In this document: positions 1 through 10,934 of the stretch, in pieces | How the letters are laid out: each line of letters starts with the position of its first letter | How positions within the stretch are numbered: the first letter of the stretch is position 1 | Made by a program: the position numbers and the translations under genes | NCBI GenBank assembly: GCA_032622095.1 | Contig: CP136066.1 | Coordinates: 167,286,664-167,350,663, forward strand | DNA: 64,000 bases | Origin: Siphonodentalium dalli | Taxonomy: Eukaryota; Mollusca; Scaphopoda; Gadilida; Siphonodentaliidae | Direction: 5' to 3' | The notes under the pieces: generated by a model | Seen by the model: the letters and a program-made list of their open reading frames with translations, nothing else | What the model was told of the DNA's origin: nothing | The model's database searches: none

Positions 1-1519
1 TATAATTTACACCATCCTAGTGCTTCGTTGTTGATTATTTTGTTTTTAACTTGATAATAAATTATCCACATTCTATAAATGTCTCCAAATTACTCTATTT
101 TTGTCCTACGAATGACGAATTCCCGCCCTGGCTTGGCAATTTAGGGCCATACCATAGATATTATTACATTTACCGGTATACCAGGTAGATTTACTAGTGG
201 GTTGCTAATTATTTTTAATGGCAGTTGATGGTATCATATTTAAAGCTGAAATATCAAAAGCCTAGCCATACAGTTTGCTTAAATCCAGTCAGGACATTTT
301 CACCTCAGCAGAGAGCATCAAGCAATAATAAAATAACAACATTCTATAAATGTCTCCAAATTACTCTCATAAATGTTGCCCTATACGAATGACGAATTCC
401 CGACTTGACAATACTATCGATAGCATTACATTTATCGGTATATCAAAAATTGTGTTGGTAGATTTACCAGTGAGTCCCCCCTGTTGTTAGTCTCCCAAAC
501 AACACTAGCTTCGGTCAAATCTAACTCAGTGCTAATTATGTTGTTGGCAGTTGATGGTATCATATTTAAAGCTCAAATATCAAATATGTTGGATCCAAAA
601 ACATCTCTTAAAGATGCATAATCCGAATTGAGGCTCCAAAATAACTATTTCTTTGGCGTCGGGGGTAAATTTTTGAAGTTTGTTATTTGTCGAGATGCTC
701 AATTATTTGTGGCCCAGAAAAAAATCGTCAAACCGCATGTCTCGGAAAAAATTGCTGGCGAAGATGGATAACTCTAAAATCAATTGGTAATACGGACAAA
801 TTTCGTGATACTCAACTGATAATACGGTCATATTTCGTGGACTAAAATGTTGATGAGTAAGACGTTTTGTGAAATTTGATAACATAGTAGACAGTGGTTA
901 GCATTATTTTATTGCATTTATTCGATTCTGATAACTAAAGCATATTTTGAAGAAATGTTGTTGTATATTGAGGATATGGGGATCATCTGATTGGATTGAG
1001 TACATTTAAAGCCAATCCATACAGTTTGCTTAAAGGGGGACTCTAACCCTAAATCCGGCCATTTATGGGACCATTTCGTGTTATACTCAACAGAATATAT
1101 GCAATGAATGAATTTGAGCCATGTATGAGTGCAAAATACACTCATGTGTATTTATAGGGGGACTCTAACAAACAATATGGTAATTATAATGAAAATGAAT
1201 TTATGACTGCAGTCATTTACACATATTCATAATAATAACCATATTGTTTGCACCGTTCATAGAGCACATGAGTATATTTTTGCACTAATTTATGGCTCAA
1301 ATTAATTCATTTGTTGCATATATTCTGTTAAGTATAAAAGGAGATGGTCCCATAAATGGCCGGATTTAGTGTACAGTCCAGTCAAGACATTTCACTTCCG
1401 CTGGGAGCATCAAGATAAAGAATTTTAACAAAGGACCAACCAATTGAATTTAATACATTTGTGAGGTAAATATATTTGTGATTCGTTAGTTACTAAGAAT
1501 TCAATTTACGTGGGGGAGT
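1..1519. repeat. Array spacer, long type (partial unit at window start)
   Basis: Position 1 matches the base 63 nt after the stop codon of complete copies, so this is the 3' flank of a homeobox gene lying just outside the window. Its poly(A) signal AATAAA is at 56-61. Two diverged direct repeats of about 270 bp follow, then the long-type segment (about 600-1000) and the foldback element. The spacer breaks off near 1519, where other units continue, and runs into a LINE fragment. No gene is seen. Confidence 0.85.
1032..1378. mobile_element. TTAA-flanked foldback element, full length
   Basis: Two arms of about 170 bp are inverted copies of each other around the perfect palindrome TGACTGCAGTCA at 1204-1215. 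The left end reads TTAAAGGGGGACT. The right arm ends in CAGTCC and has lost its outermost bases compared with other copies. The left arm carries a short internal duplication of the GGGGGACTCTAA end near 1155. Confidence 0.75.
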
Positions 1520-1565
1520 AAACTGTAAATCTGGACAGCTGCCAAAAATTCAGAACGCAACGGAC

Positions 1566-2281
1566 ATGCTACGTAAATGCTTCTTTGCAGGTTGTCGTTC
1601 TCACGTTACGTCTACGTTTTCCCCGTTAACCAATCTTATGATGTTTAAACACATAGTTATCCCAAGGCACTGTACGGATGCGAAACGTGGTGGGATCTTT
1701 CTAGCACTCAATATATATCTCTCGAAAGAGCCTGGTGCTACTCTTCCCCCCAGATCTTTTGACACATGGAGACAAACTCTTTCTGAAATAAAATTAACCG
1801 CTGATGATCTGCGAGAGGCCCTCAAATCGGTCAACCCGACGAAAGCTTCAGGGCCAGACCAAGTACATCCCAAAATATTAAAACAGTGTGCTGACTCATT
1901 ATGTTATCCCCTCACCAATATATTCAACCGCTATATCAACGAATCCTATTTCCCTCTAGAATGTTGTGCCAATTCATAAAAAAGAAGACAGGAGTAAAAT
2001 GTCTAACTATAGGCCTGTATCACTGCTCAGCTGTATATCAAAAGTGTTTGAGAAATGTATATATAAATTTTTTTGGACTTTTTGACTAGTATCAAATTTA
2101 CAGTCAGGATTTGTCCGTGGTGATTCCACTGTCTTTCAACTCACCGATATCTCAGATTACATTGCAGACTCATTGGACCAAGGTAAAGAAATAAGATCTG
2201 TCTTCTGTGACGTTAGCAAAGTGTTTGATAAAGTATGGCACACAGGTTTATTGTACAAACTTGAACGTATAATTCAACAGC
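1566..2281 (+). mobile_element. LINE reverse-transcriptase fragment, degenerate
   Basis: Translation gives the N-terminal part of a non-LTR reverse transcriptase: an ASGPDQVHPKIL segment near 1845-1880, then in other frames NYRPVSLLSCISKVFEKCIYK (about 2000-2065), SGFVRGDSTVFQLTD (about 2105-2150) and FCDVSKVFDKVWHTGLL (about 2200-2255). These match the same regions of the long LINE at 12111-15284, but with clear divergence, so this is an older relative in the Jockey/CR1 group. The frame changes at least twice, one stop is inside, and the YADD/FADD catalytic segment is missing. It is a dead fragment, broken at both ends. Confidence 0.8.
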
Positions 2282-2675
2282 CGAATGTCTAACTACCCCC
2301 CCCCCCCACCCATTGACCATCCTATCTTTCTAACCTTTCTTAAATCTAACTATTCTCCTGTCATCCCATTGGTTACCTTTAATTCCCAAATATTACCCCA
2401 CTCCAGTTCTTATCTTATCACTTGCTATCTGTTGTTGAGTGTGATCTATATTAAAATCACCACTAAGTTATCTAAAGTACAAACCAGAAAAAAATTCCCG
2501 CCTGACTCGCCCGAACGGCCTTATGTAGTTCGGGAAATTTAAGCGATCTGGGAGAGGACTTACAAAAAAGCCACACAACTCACAAGCAATCCCGCTCAGC
2601 CGGCCGGAGCAGCGACAAGTCATAGAGCGCAGAGCATGTACAACCTGCCCGCTCAACGGCTAGCCGAGGGAATGC
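2282..2675. other. Unassigned sequence between LINE fragments
   Basis: A run of 13 C (near 2296-2308) is followed by AT-rich sequence and, from about 2485, a GC-richer segment. No ORF with recognisable similarity is seen. The right end holds a short TAG/CTA triplet run (about 2680-2692) that probably marks the 3' tail of the neighbouring reverse-strand element. Confidence 0.4.
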
Positions 2676-3866
2676 CAACTACTACTACTATGAGGGGTTT
2701 GGGATTTGACCCTGGAAGATTTGAAAGGGGCGGCACCCCTTTCCTACAACCCACTGTTGATTTTAATGAAATACATGTTATGGTAATACATAGGCATGAA
2801 TTGGTGAAGGTGAAATGGAAATGATCTAGACATTATTTCTTTTTCTTGGCTTTCTTTTTTTTCCGCTGTTGAGTTTCTGTTTGCTGTTGTTGGAGTTCTG
2901 TTTGCTGTTGTTGTTGTTGGAGCTCAGCTGCCTGTTCTTCTTCCCGTTGTTGATCGAGCGTAGCATCTCTAGCATAAACTGCCATTAAATCAGCATGTCT
3001 TTCTTGTTGTCTTTGTCTTTCTTCTGTCAAAAATTTTCTGGCTATTGAGATTAACTCCTCGTTTGAACCGCAAGCTTCTACAATCTCATCCATAGAACGG
3101 GTGGTGGCTGAGCTGGTGTTGTTGTTGGTGCTGGTGGAGCTGGGGGACACCGGAATGTTTTGGTAATCCGGTGTCCGAGGTGTAAAGCTGTCCAGTTCCA
3201 CGTCAAAGCTGGCGGCAGGAACATCTGGGGTGGTATCCACGTCCCTGTCTCCGCAAGCTTCGACGACGACAGCAGGGACCTCCGGCAGATCCACGGAGTC
3301 CCTGCTAGCTGGTTCAATGTCGTCAGTCTCCATGCAGGTCGAGTCGTCTGGGCGTCTCTCAGACAACTTCGACCCGCCGGCTATGACTTTGGACGGCTGA
3401 GCCACACGGGGAGGGGCGACTGGCCGATCTACAGTCACCCCCTTCTGCTTCTTCCATTTAGCCCGTCTGGTAGCGTCCCTTCTCTTCTGTGAGGGTGTCT
3501 TTCTTTTGGGATGCCCCTTCTTCATGTTACAGCGGGTCTTGGCGTCGTTCCTGTTCGCAGCAGAAGACTTCTGGGTACCAGCTTCTTCTGTCCGGAATTC
3601 TATACAGAGAACCAGAGAGCCCCTGTTAGCTTGGAGAGACCAACTAACAGCGTCAACTAACTGGCTTTTCTGTATAGCGGCCAACGCGGCTTCAGGGATT
3701 AGCTCCATAATCCGTCCTGAGCCTAATCCAAAACCATCTCAGTCTGGCGTCTCCACGAGGGCAGTTACAACCTGGGTCGCGACCGCACAACTCACTCGTG
3801 TAGACGCTCTAGCAAACGAGGAACTAATTAAGCCAAATGAAATCTGACTTGTTCGCTCCACCCGCA
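2676..3866 (-). repeat. Gln-rich repeat element, reverse-strand copy
   Basis: This is one of three copies in the window; the others are on the + strand at about 18690-19850 and 40164-40850. Shared parts are the leader around GGAGCGAACAAGTCA, the 291-codon ORF, and a 3' segment with GGGTTGTAGGA and CGCCCCTTTCAAATCTTCC. The 3' end runs into TAG triplets, as LINE tails often do. It abuts a LINE ORF1 fragment on the same strand, which suggests a retroelement origin, but no family is recognised. Confidence 0.6.
2833..3708 (-). CDS. Gln/Lys-rich repeat-element protein, unknown function
   Basis: This 291-aa ORF is the only uninterrupted one of three related copies. It begins MELIPEAALAAIQKSQLVDA, has a basic stretch rich in K and R (about residues 60-90), an acidic, Pro/Ser/Thr-rich middle (about 105-200), and a C-terminal part with long Gln runs that ends in a Lys-rich tail. 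The C-terminal part is likely coiled coil. No catalytic motif or zinc finger is visible. It is GC-richer than the array around it. Its presence in three repeat copies, next to LINE ORF1 sequence, makes a mobile-element protein (ORF1-like, nucleic-acid binding) more likely than a host gene. That is inference, and the function is unknown. Confidence 0.5.
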   Translation of the reverse strand: MELIPEAALAAIQKSQLVDAVSWSLQANRGSLVLCIEFRTEEAGTQKSSAANRNDAKTRCNMKKGHPKRKTPSQKRRDATRRAKWKKQKGVTVDRPVAPPRVAQPSKVIAGGSKLSERRPDDSTCMETDDIEPASRDSVDLPEVPAVVVEACGDRDVDTTPDVPAASFDVELDSFTPRTPDYQNIPVSPSSTSTNNNTSSATTRSMDEIVEACGSNEELISIARKFLTEERQRQQERHADLMAVYARDATLDQQREEEQAAELQQQQQQTELQQQQTETQQRKKKKAKKKK

Positions 3867-3867
3867 G

Positions 3868-4299
3868 CTAGAGAATGTCAACATTACAGTTATTCAGTGT
3901 TATATGTCTAATGCCGTTTTCAACTTCAGTTTCCGCATATTTCCCCCGCCTGACCGTGTCTCCGACTACAGTCCCATAATGAGTTAATTTGTCAATTAGC
4001 AATGAATCCGAAATCCAGTATGGGGCGTCTCTGATTGTTACATTTATTGTCTCACTTCCAACTTCATTGAGTCGTATAAATCTCCCGAAAAGGCGAAACC
4101 CATTGTCAATTAGATTATTCTTTGCGGATGAATTATTCAATGTTATTAGACAGTATTTCTGAGTTACCTGGATGGCAGCTATATCATCAACCTTCACAAC
4201 CTGACTCACTCTATTCAGAACTTCCCGTCCATTCAATCTGTCGAACTGCTCCCGGTCAAAAGAAACAGTTAATTCCTTCGAACTACTCATTGTATCCAC
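3868..4299 (-). mobile_element. LINE ORF1 N-terminal fragment
   Basis: A 143-aa ORF starts MDTMSSSKELTVSFDREQF and contains VTIRDAPYWISDSLL and a VENGIRHITLNNC segment. This pattern (a small RNA-binding-like fold ending in a conserved NGxRH strand) is seen in ORF1 proteins of invertebrate non-LTR elements, upstream of CCHC zinc knuckles. Here the sequence stops before any zinc knuckle and joins the Gln-rich element at about 3866, so it is truncated. It lies head-to-head with the orphan promoter at 4463; sequence 4300-4462 between them has no recognisable content. Confidence 0.6.
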
Positions 4300-4462
4300 A
4301 ATTTATTCACCGAATAACTGTCACACACTTTAGGTCACAATATAGCTCTACAACTTAGCCGATAAATAATCAGTTATGGCACATAATTAGACATTTGTTT
4401 ACAAAAAACAGCAGAGAAAATTTTCCGCGCGTCCATTGTCTATCGTACACCGGATATGCAGT

Positions 4463-4854
4463 GTTATTGATGTTCCCATTTTCACCGTCGAATATCCTAT
4501 ATAATGTCCGTTTCGATATAAAAAAAAATTTAGAGTCTGCACATTTTTCAAATTCTTCTTGCCGACCGAGAACTGTTCTTAAGACAGTGATACTGCTAAA
4601 CGAAATGTAAGTTGTTATCATAAGACTATTGGACACAATCGCGCATGTTTTATGAGACATTTCAAAACAAACACATAAAAACTGCTCACTTCTCGAGAGC
4701 GCAGCTCACGGAGCCCGATGTTTATTTAGCACAAAGTTTTCCACACTCACGCCGTGAGTAAAATCCGTGCGTCCTGATTGGATGAACATCATTATAAAAA
4801 AGGTCAGGACAACGAGAATGAAATCATACACAATCGACTATCATAGATAATAAA
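4463..4854 (+). promoter_or_regulatory. Orphan homeobox-gene promoter (gene deleted)
   Basis: The sequence matches the promoter of the intact copies. It has the inverted repeat ACTCACGCCGTGAGT at 4745-4759, an ATTGG (reverse CCAAT) box about 4778, and TATAAAAA at 4793-4800. The 5' UTR starts normally but at about 4853 jumps to sequence that normally lies about 220 bp after the stop codon. The whole CDS, its 3' UTR and poly(A) signal are missing. The upstream flank also differs from other units: there is no endonuclease fragment, so this may show an older arrangement. Confidence 0.85.
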
Positions 4855-6131
4855 TTTAGGGCCATACCATAGATATTATTACATTTACCGGTATTCCAGG
4901 TAGATTTACTAGTGAGATGCTAATTATTTTTAATGGCAGTTGATGGTATCATATTTAAAGCTGAAATATCAAAAGCCTAGCCATACAGTTTTCTTAAATC
5001 CAGTCAGGACATTTTCACCCCAGCAGAGAGCATCAAGCAATAATAAAATAAAAAAATACTATAAATGTCTCCAAATTACTCTCTTAAATGTTGCCCTATA
5101 CGAATGACGAATTCCCGACTTGACAATACTATCGATAGCATTACATTTATCGGTATATCAAAAATTGTGTTGGTAGATTTACCAGTGAGTCCCTCCTGTT
5201 GTTAGTCTCCCAAACAACACTAGCTTCGGTCAAATCTAACTCAGTGCTAATTGTGTTGTTGGCAGTTGATGGTATCATATTTAAAGCTCAAATATCAAAT
5301 ATGTTGGATCCAAAAATATCTACACGCATGTGCTCTATGAATGATGCAAACAATATGGTAATTATAATGAAAATGAATTTATGACTGCAGTCATTTACAC
5401 ATATTCATAATAATAACCATGTTTTTTTGCATCGTTCATAGAGCACATGAGTATATTTTTGCACTAATTTATGGCTCAAATTAAATCATTTGTTGCATAT
5501 TTTCTGTTGAGTATAAAAGGAGATGGTCCCATAATTGGCCGGATTTAGTGTACAGTCCCCTTTAAATCCAGTCAAGACATTTCACTTCCGCTGGGAGCAT
5601 CAAGATAAAGAATTTTATCAGAGGACCAACCAATTGAATTTAATACATTTGTGAGGTAAAAATATTTGTGATTCGTTAGCTACTAAGAATTCCATTTAAG
5701 TGGGGGAGTAATATGTTGGACGATATGCCCAAGTGTGAGCGCTTTTTTGTCAGAATAAGTAATCTGGGATTTGTTCTGGAAAAATAACTCAAATATGGCA
5801 TACAACACTGTGCATGTCAAGTCGTACATACAACTTGACATGAAAGTTCTCAATAACAGCAAATCTGCATGACAGATTTTACAATTTCCATCCATGTACC
5901 GGCCACCGCATTGGCAGCCATCTTGGGGTTAATATGTCACGTAGTAACCACCGACGGCATGAAATTATCGTACATACAAATTATATCCACCACGCTACAT
6001 TATTGTCTTTATGCATTTCGAGAAGACGACAAAAATAGGTTTTCGATTAGTTTTGGACAAAACTAATTAAATATTTAATACAAAATTGGGGCCAGGAGGT
6101 GCGAACATCTCTTCTCAAAAGGTGTGAATAT
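4855..6131. repeat. Array spacer, short type
   Basis: The spacer starts in the first 270-bp module (the part after the poly(A) signal), continues through the second, then a foldback element with truncated left arm. At 5875-6090 it carries the AT-rich module containing GGCCACCGCATTGGCAGCC, which ends in GGGGCCAGGAGGTGC. Small ORFs here recur only because the DNA recurs; no gene is seen. Confidence 0.85.
5313..5563. mobile_element. TTAA foldback element, left arm truncated
   Basis: The palindromic centre TGACTGCAGTCA is at 5382-5393. The right arm is complete to CAGTCCCCTTTAA, but the left arm begins only near the CATGTGCTCTATGAATG segment. The outer ~100 bp of the left arm, together with the long-type segment, is absent. 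This deletion defines the short spacer type. Confidence 0.75.
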
Positions 6132-6243
6132 TAGTGATGCGGACCGGACCGCTTTGGACCGGTCTGGTCCGCCCGGACCGGGTGTCACTGGACCGGACCG
6201 GACCGCTTTTTGCCGCCGGTCCGGTACTCTCCGGTCCGGTCCG
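6132..6243 (+). mobile_element. GGACC-rich block, hAT-like terminus
   Basis: The block starts TAGTGATGCGGACC, which fits the YAGTG-type start common in hAT transposons, followed by many GGACCG/CGGTCC subterminal repeats. No opposite end (CATCACTA) is found in the unit, so only one terminus remains. This copy is shorter than most, lacking one GGTCC subrepeat. Confidence 0.45.
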
Positions 6244-6567
6244 CTATTTTACTTCAGTTATAATAAACTATCGCGAATATTATTGCGTATTTGCCGTCAT
6301 ATCAATTAGCAACGATGTATTGACGCATTCAAGTGGTTAATATCTATTAAACGTTTGATGCCACGAAAACAATCTATATATGTAGTTTGTACATGTCACT
6401 TTCCTTATGAAAGTGCCAGTGTGGGCGGCCGCCTGCTTTGATGTCGCCGATTTCCGGTCGCCTGCTTTGATGTCGCAAAATGTTAAGCATTCTGAAAACA
6501 TTTTCAAAATATAAAAATTGCTTGTTTCGTTCTAAATTGTTTTTAATAACTACTATCCTACACCTGA
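6244..6567. other. Unit segment between GGACC block and LINE fragment
   Basis: AT-rich sequence contains a direct repeat of the 21-mer that begins GGCCGCCTGCTTTGATG (two copies, 29-bp period, about 6426-6476; the second copy differs by one base here). A small inverted repeat, CACTTTCCTTATGAAAGTG, is at about 6398-6416. No gene is seen. The same ~325-bp segment sits in this position in every complete unit. Confidence 0.7.
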
Positions 6568-7254
6568 CTATCCTAGTCTGCATGTTTTACGTTTGAGGTG
6601 AATTAAATCTAATGTTTCCCTTGATACCCTCCAAGTGTTTTGCTTAATTCTCTTTTTTGGACATGCTATGTCAATGGCATCCCTAACAATATCAGATATT
6701 GCTATGGCTGCAATCTCAATATCATTTGGAGATTTAATTTCAGTCTTGTCGATGTTTGCGTTGATTAATTCCCTAAATTTGTCCCAATTTGCATTTCTGA
6801 GGTTTCTTTTGAGAATAACTTTATTGTGTTGTGGTTTAGCATTTGTTATATAGAGTTCGACTGGGTAGTGGTCACTCCCTACATCAAATCCTATTTTGCA
6901 TTTATGTATAGATTTTGCAATTGATGGCGTGGCAAGAGCATAATCTAATATATCCCATGATCTGGTCGCTATGTGGTAGTGCGTTGCGATGCCCTTGTTA
7001 TTGAGTAACACTAGTTCTCGATCTTCGATTATGTCGAAAAGTGCGTCCCCGTAGGGATTAGTTTTGCAGCATTTGTAAACAATGTGTTTTGCGTTAAGGT
7101 CTCCCAAAAAGATGCAGTTTTTGAATTTATTGGTAAAAAATTTGAATGTTGAGAGTTGAGGGGGGGGGGGTTTACAAGGGGGTACGTATAGTGAAACTAT
7201 AGCCGTTTTCCTATTACTGACAGAAGTAAACGATCGCATAATTATGTTATACAT
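6568..7254 (-). mobile_element. LINE endonuclease fragment (EEP fold), 228-aa ORF
   Basis: The reverse-strand ORF matches the C-terminal two thirds of a LINE apurinic-like endonuclease: SLYVPP near the start, GDLNAKH (about residues 50-56), and SDHYPVEL (about 126-133). The N-terminal catalytic part (Asn and Glu motifs) is missing and the downstream reverse transcriptase is absent, so it cannot be an active endonuclease. A run of 11 G (coding strand: Pro codons) lies near its start. The ORF is intact in this unit because run length and a one-base change compensate. Confidence 0.8.
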
Positions 7255-7265
7255 GCAGTTGTAGT

Positions 7266-7351
7266 GTTATTGATGTTCCCATTTTCACCGTCGAATATCC
7301 TATATAATGTCTGTTTCGATATAAAAAAGTTTAGAGTCTGCACATTTTTCA
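7266..7351 (+). promoter_or_regulatory. Promoter 5' stub, gene and core promoter deleted
   Basis: Only the first ~85 bp of the promoter module are kept (to TCTGCACATTTTTCAAA). The sequence then jumps to the second 270-bp spacer module at TAAAATGTCTCC. TATA box, 5' UTR, CDS and 3' UTR are missing. This is the second gene-less unit. Confidence 0.8.
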
Positions 7352-8424
7352 AATAAAATGTCTCCAAATTACTCTCTTAAATGTTGCCCTATACGAATGA
7401 CGAATTCCCGACTTGACAATACTATCGATAGCATTACATTTATCGGTATATCAAAAATTGTGTTGGTAGATTTACCAGTGAGTCCCTCCTGTTGTTAGTC
7501 TCCCAATCAACACTAGCTTCGGTCAAATCTAACTCAGTGCTAATTGTGTTGTTGGCAGTTGATGGTATCATATTTAAAGCTCAAATATCAAATATGTTGG
7601 ATCCAAAAATATCTACACGCATGTGCTCTATGAATGATGCAAACAATATGGTAATTATAATGAAAATGAATTTATGACTGCAGTCATTTACACATATTCA
7701 TAATAATAACCATGTTTTTTTGCATCGTTCATAGAGCACATGAGTATATTTTTGCACTAATTTATGGCTCAAATTAAATCATTTGTTGCATATTTTCTGT
7801 TGAGTATAAAAGGAGATGGTCCCATAATTTGCCGCATTTAGTGTACAGTCCCCTTTAAATCCAGTCAAGACATTTCACTTCCGCTGGGAGCATCAAGATA
7901 AAGAATTTTATCAGAGGACCAACCAATTGAATTTAATACATTTGTGAGGTAAAAATATTTGTGATTCGTTAGCTACTAAGAATTCCATTTAAGTGGGGGA
8001 GTAATATGTTGGACGATATGCCCAAGTGTGAGCGCTTTTTTGTCAGAATAAGTAATCTGGGATTTGTTCTGGAAAAATAACTCAAATATGCCATACAACA
8101 CTGTGCATGTCAAGTCGTACATACAACTTGACATGAAAGTTCTCAATAACAGCAAATCTGCATGACAGATTTTACAATTTCCATCCATGTACCGGCCACC
8201 GCATTGGCAGCCATCTTGGGGTTAATATGTCACGTAGTAACCGCCGACGGCATGAAATTATCGTACATACAAATTATATCCACCACGCTACATTATTGTC
8301 TTTATGCTTTTCGAGAAGACGACAACAATAGGTTTTCGATTAGTTTTGGACAAAACTAATTAAATATTTAATACAAAATTGGGGCCAGGAGGTGCGAACA
8401 TCTCTTCTCAAAAGGTGTGAATAT
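7352..8424. repeat. Array spacer, short type, starting at module 2
   Basis: The spacer begins inside the second 270-bp module, with a foldback element and the AT-rich GGCAGCC module (about 8160-8390). It is otherwise close to 5080-6131, which it probably duplicates. No gene is seen. Confidence 0.85.
7606..7856. mobile_element. TTAA foldback element, left arm truncated
   Basis: The centre TGACTGCAGTCA is at 7675-7686. The right arm is complete and the left arm short, as in the previous unit. Confidence 0.75.
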
Positions 8425-8452
8425 TAGTGATGCGGACCGGACCGCTTTGGAC
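8425..8452 (+). mobile_element. GGACC block stub (hAT-like end), deleted
   Basis: Only the first ~28 bp remain, ending CTTTGGAC. The sequence then joins the 5' UTR of the next gene at about 8458, so the endonuclease fragment and the whole promoter with TATA box are gone. Confidence 0.6.
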
Positions 8453-8530
8453 TCGAGAAATTATACACAATCGACTATCCTAGATAATAAATTCTCACAG
8501 TTAATCGTCTAAAATTCTTTTAATTTCGAC

Positions 8531-9340
8531 ATGGCTGCTACGTGCTTTGGCTCCTTGATCGACGCCCTGACAGACGAAACTCTCCGAGATCTCAGTCAAG
8601 CTACATGTAGTAGTTCTGATAGGTTATCTTCTCTTGAGTCATCTCCAGTTAACACATGTGACCTCGAGCCGATGTCAGACAGCCGACTGAACGACTCTCT
8701 ATCAGCAGTGTTTGGTGCGTTTGAACCAGTCAGCTCTTCCGACTATATTGGTGATCTTAAAGATATTCTCGTTCAAGAGTGCAAAGGTGCCACCTTCACA
8801 TGAAGTCTTCTGCAAACAATATCCGACACGGTCGACATCTACAGCCGAGAAAAGGAACTGTTCGTCATATTCAGCCAGCTCGAGTCAGTGGCTCCAACAG
8901 AAATCAGAGACCTGCGCAGTTTCTACCGCTATCAGACAGCCATCGTTGACGCAGAACGACACGACGCCATTGTGAATCCATGTTACTCCAAGCACTACAT
9001 CGACTGCCTCAATCGACACTCCGACAACCAGATCCACTGCATCATGTCCAGAGTTGAACGCAGCCTACAACCACTTCTCGTCAAGACCAGAGAGCCACGT
9101 CGAGTTCTCAAGGTGCGCCCCGTTCTATCCAGATCAGCCGTCCGACTCATGCAGAATTGGTACGACAGCAACCTCCATCATCCATACCCAACGACTGATG
9201 TCATCGAGTCCCTAGCAACGACAACAGGTGTTTCTGTTGAACAGGTCAAGAAGTGGTTCGCCAATAAGAGAAACCGAGCAGGCAACACCCGTACCCTTTC
9301 AGAGATTGCCAACAGAAAGAGAACAGCCAGTATGCGATGA
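8531..9340 (+). pseudogene. SPILE-like TALE homeobox gene, broken copy
   Basis: All 810 nt align without gaps to the intact copies. Codon 91 (Gly, GGA) is TGA at 8801-8803, which would end the product before the helical domain and homeodomain. Other differences are F164S and A232T in conserved parts. The promoter is deleted: only about 70 bp of 5' UTR remain, joined to the GGACC stub, and no TATA box lies at -100. The homeobox region (about 9104-9292) still encodes HPYP and WFANKRNR. The poly(A) signal is at 9458-9463. Damage in both promoter and coding sequence marks it as dead. An ATG-initiated ORF restarting at 8888 could encode the C-terminal 150 aa, but nothing suggests it is expressed. 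Confidence 0.9.
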
Positions 9341-10803
9341 CCTCTCGCCATTATTACTGCCATGTAACATTGTTGTTTTAGTGCTGATGTCATACACATG
9401 TATATAATTTACACCATCCTAGTGCTTCGTTGTTGATTTTTTTGTTTTTAACTTGATAATAAATTATACACATTCTATAAATGTCTCCAAATTACTCTAT
9501 TTTTGTCCTACGAATGACGAATTCCCGCCCTGGCTTGACAATTTAGGGCCATACCATAGATATTATTACATTTACCGGTATACCAGATAGATTTACTAGT
9601 GGGTTGCTAATTATTTTTAATGGCAGTTGATGGTATCATATTTAAAGCTGAAATATCAAAAGCCTAGCCATACAGTTTGCTTAAATCCAGTCAGGACATT
9701 TTCACCTCAGCAGAGAGCATCAAGCAATAATAAAATAACAAAATTCTATAAATGTCTCCAAATTACTCTCTTAAATGTTGCCCTATACGAATGACGAATT
9801 CCCGACTTGACAATACTATCGATAGCATTACATTTATCGGTATATCAAAAATTGTGTTGGTAGATTTACCAGTGAGTCCCTCCTGTTGTTAGTCTCCCAA
9901 ACAACACTAGCTTCGGTCAAATCTAACTCAGTGCTAATTATGTTGTTGGCAGTTGATGGTATCATATTTAAAGCTCAAATATCAAATATGTTGGATCCAA
10001 AAATATCTACACGCATGTGCTCTATGAATGATGCAAACAATATGGTAATTATAATGAAAATGAATTTATGACTGCAGTCATTTACACATATTCATAATAA
10101 TAACCATGTTTTTTTGCATCGTTCATAGAGCACATGAGTATATTTTTGCACTAAATTATGGCTCAAATTAAATCATTTGTTGCATATTTTCTGTTGAGTA
10201 TAAAAGGAGATGGTCCCATAATTGGCCGGATTTAGTGTACAGTCCCCTTTAAATCCAGTCAAGACATTTCACTTCCGCTGGGAGCATCAAGATAAAGAAT
10301 TTTAACAGAGGACCAACCAATTGAATTTAATACATTTGTGAGGTAAAAATATTTGTGATTCGTTAGCTACTAAGAATTCCATTTAAGTGGGGGAGTAATA
10401 TGTTGGACGATATGCCCAAGTGTGAGCGCTTTTTTGTCAGAATAAGTAATCTGGGATTTGTTCTGGAAAAATAACTCATGAATCTCATCCCAATGTCATG
10501 ATCAACTTGACATGAAAGTTCTCAATAACAGCAAATCTGCATGACAGATTTTACAATTTCCATCCATGTACCGGCCACCGCATTGGCAGCCATCTTGGGG
10601 TTAATATGTCACGTAGTAACCGCCGACGGCATGAAATTATCGTACATACAAATTATATCCACCACGCTATATTATTGTCTTTATGCATTTCGAGAAGACG
10701 ACAAAAATAGGTTTTCGATTAGTTTTGGACAAAACTAATTAAATATTTACTAAAAAATTGGGGCCAGGAGGTGCGAACATCTCTTCTCAAAAGGTGTGAA
10801 TAT
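9341..10803. repeat. Array spacer, short type
   Basis: It holds the 3' UTR with AATAAA at 9458-9463, both 270-bp modules, the foldback, and the AT-rich GGCAGCC module (about 10540-10780). It carries the empty version of the foldback target site (GTTTGCTTAAATCCAGTC) at about 9676-9693. No gene is seen. Confidence 0.85.
10000..10250. mobile_element. TTAA foldback element, left arm truncated
   Basis: The centre is at 10069-10080. The right end, CAGTCCCCTTTAAATCCAGTC, rejoins the spacer exactly as the empty site predicts. Confidence 0.75.
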
Positions 10804-10934
10804 TAGTGATGCGGACCGGACCGCTTTGGACCGGTCTGGTCCGCGGTCCAGGGGTGGACCGCGTCCGTCCGGACCGGGTGTCACTGGACCGGACCGGACC
10901 GCTTTTTGCCGCCGGTCCGGTACTCTCCGGTCCA
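10804..10934 (+). mobile_element. GGACC-rich block, hAT-like terminus
   Basis: It starts TAGTGATGCGGACC with repeated GGACCG and CGGTCC. It is slightly shorter at the right end than the copy at 20043. The ~325 bp after it (to 11259) are the AT-rich unit segment with two GGCCGCCTGCTTTGATG repeats. Confidence 0.45.

Noticed and set aside
4370-4660. 96-aa reverse ORF over the orphan promoter
   Set aside because: It runs antisense through the promoter module and does not stay open in the other copies of that module.
5869-6066. Short spacer ORFs such as the 65-aa MTDFTISIH frame and the 61-aa MLVSQTTLAS frame
   Set aside because: Present in many units only because the spacer repeats. They start and stop at random, and are broken by small changes in other units.
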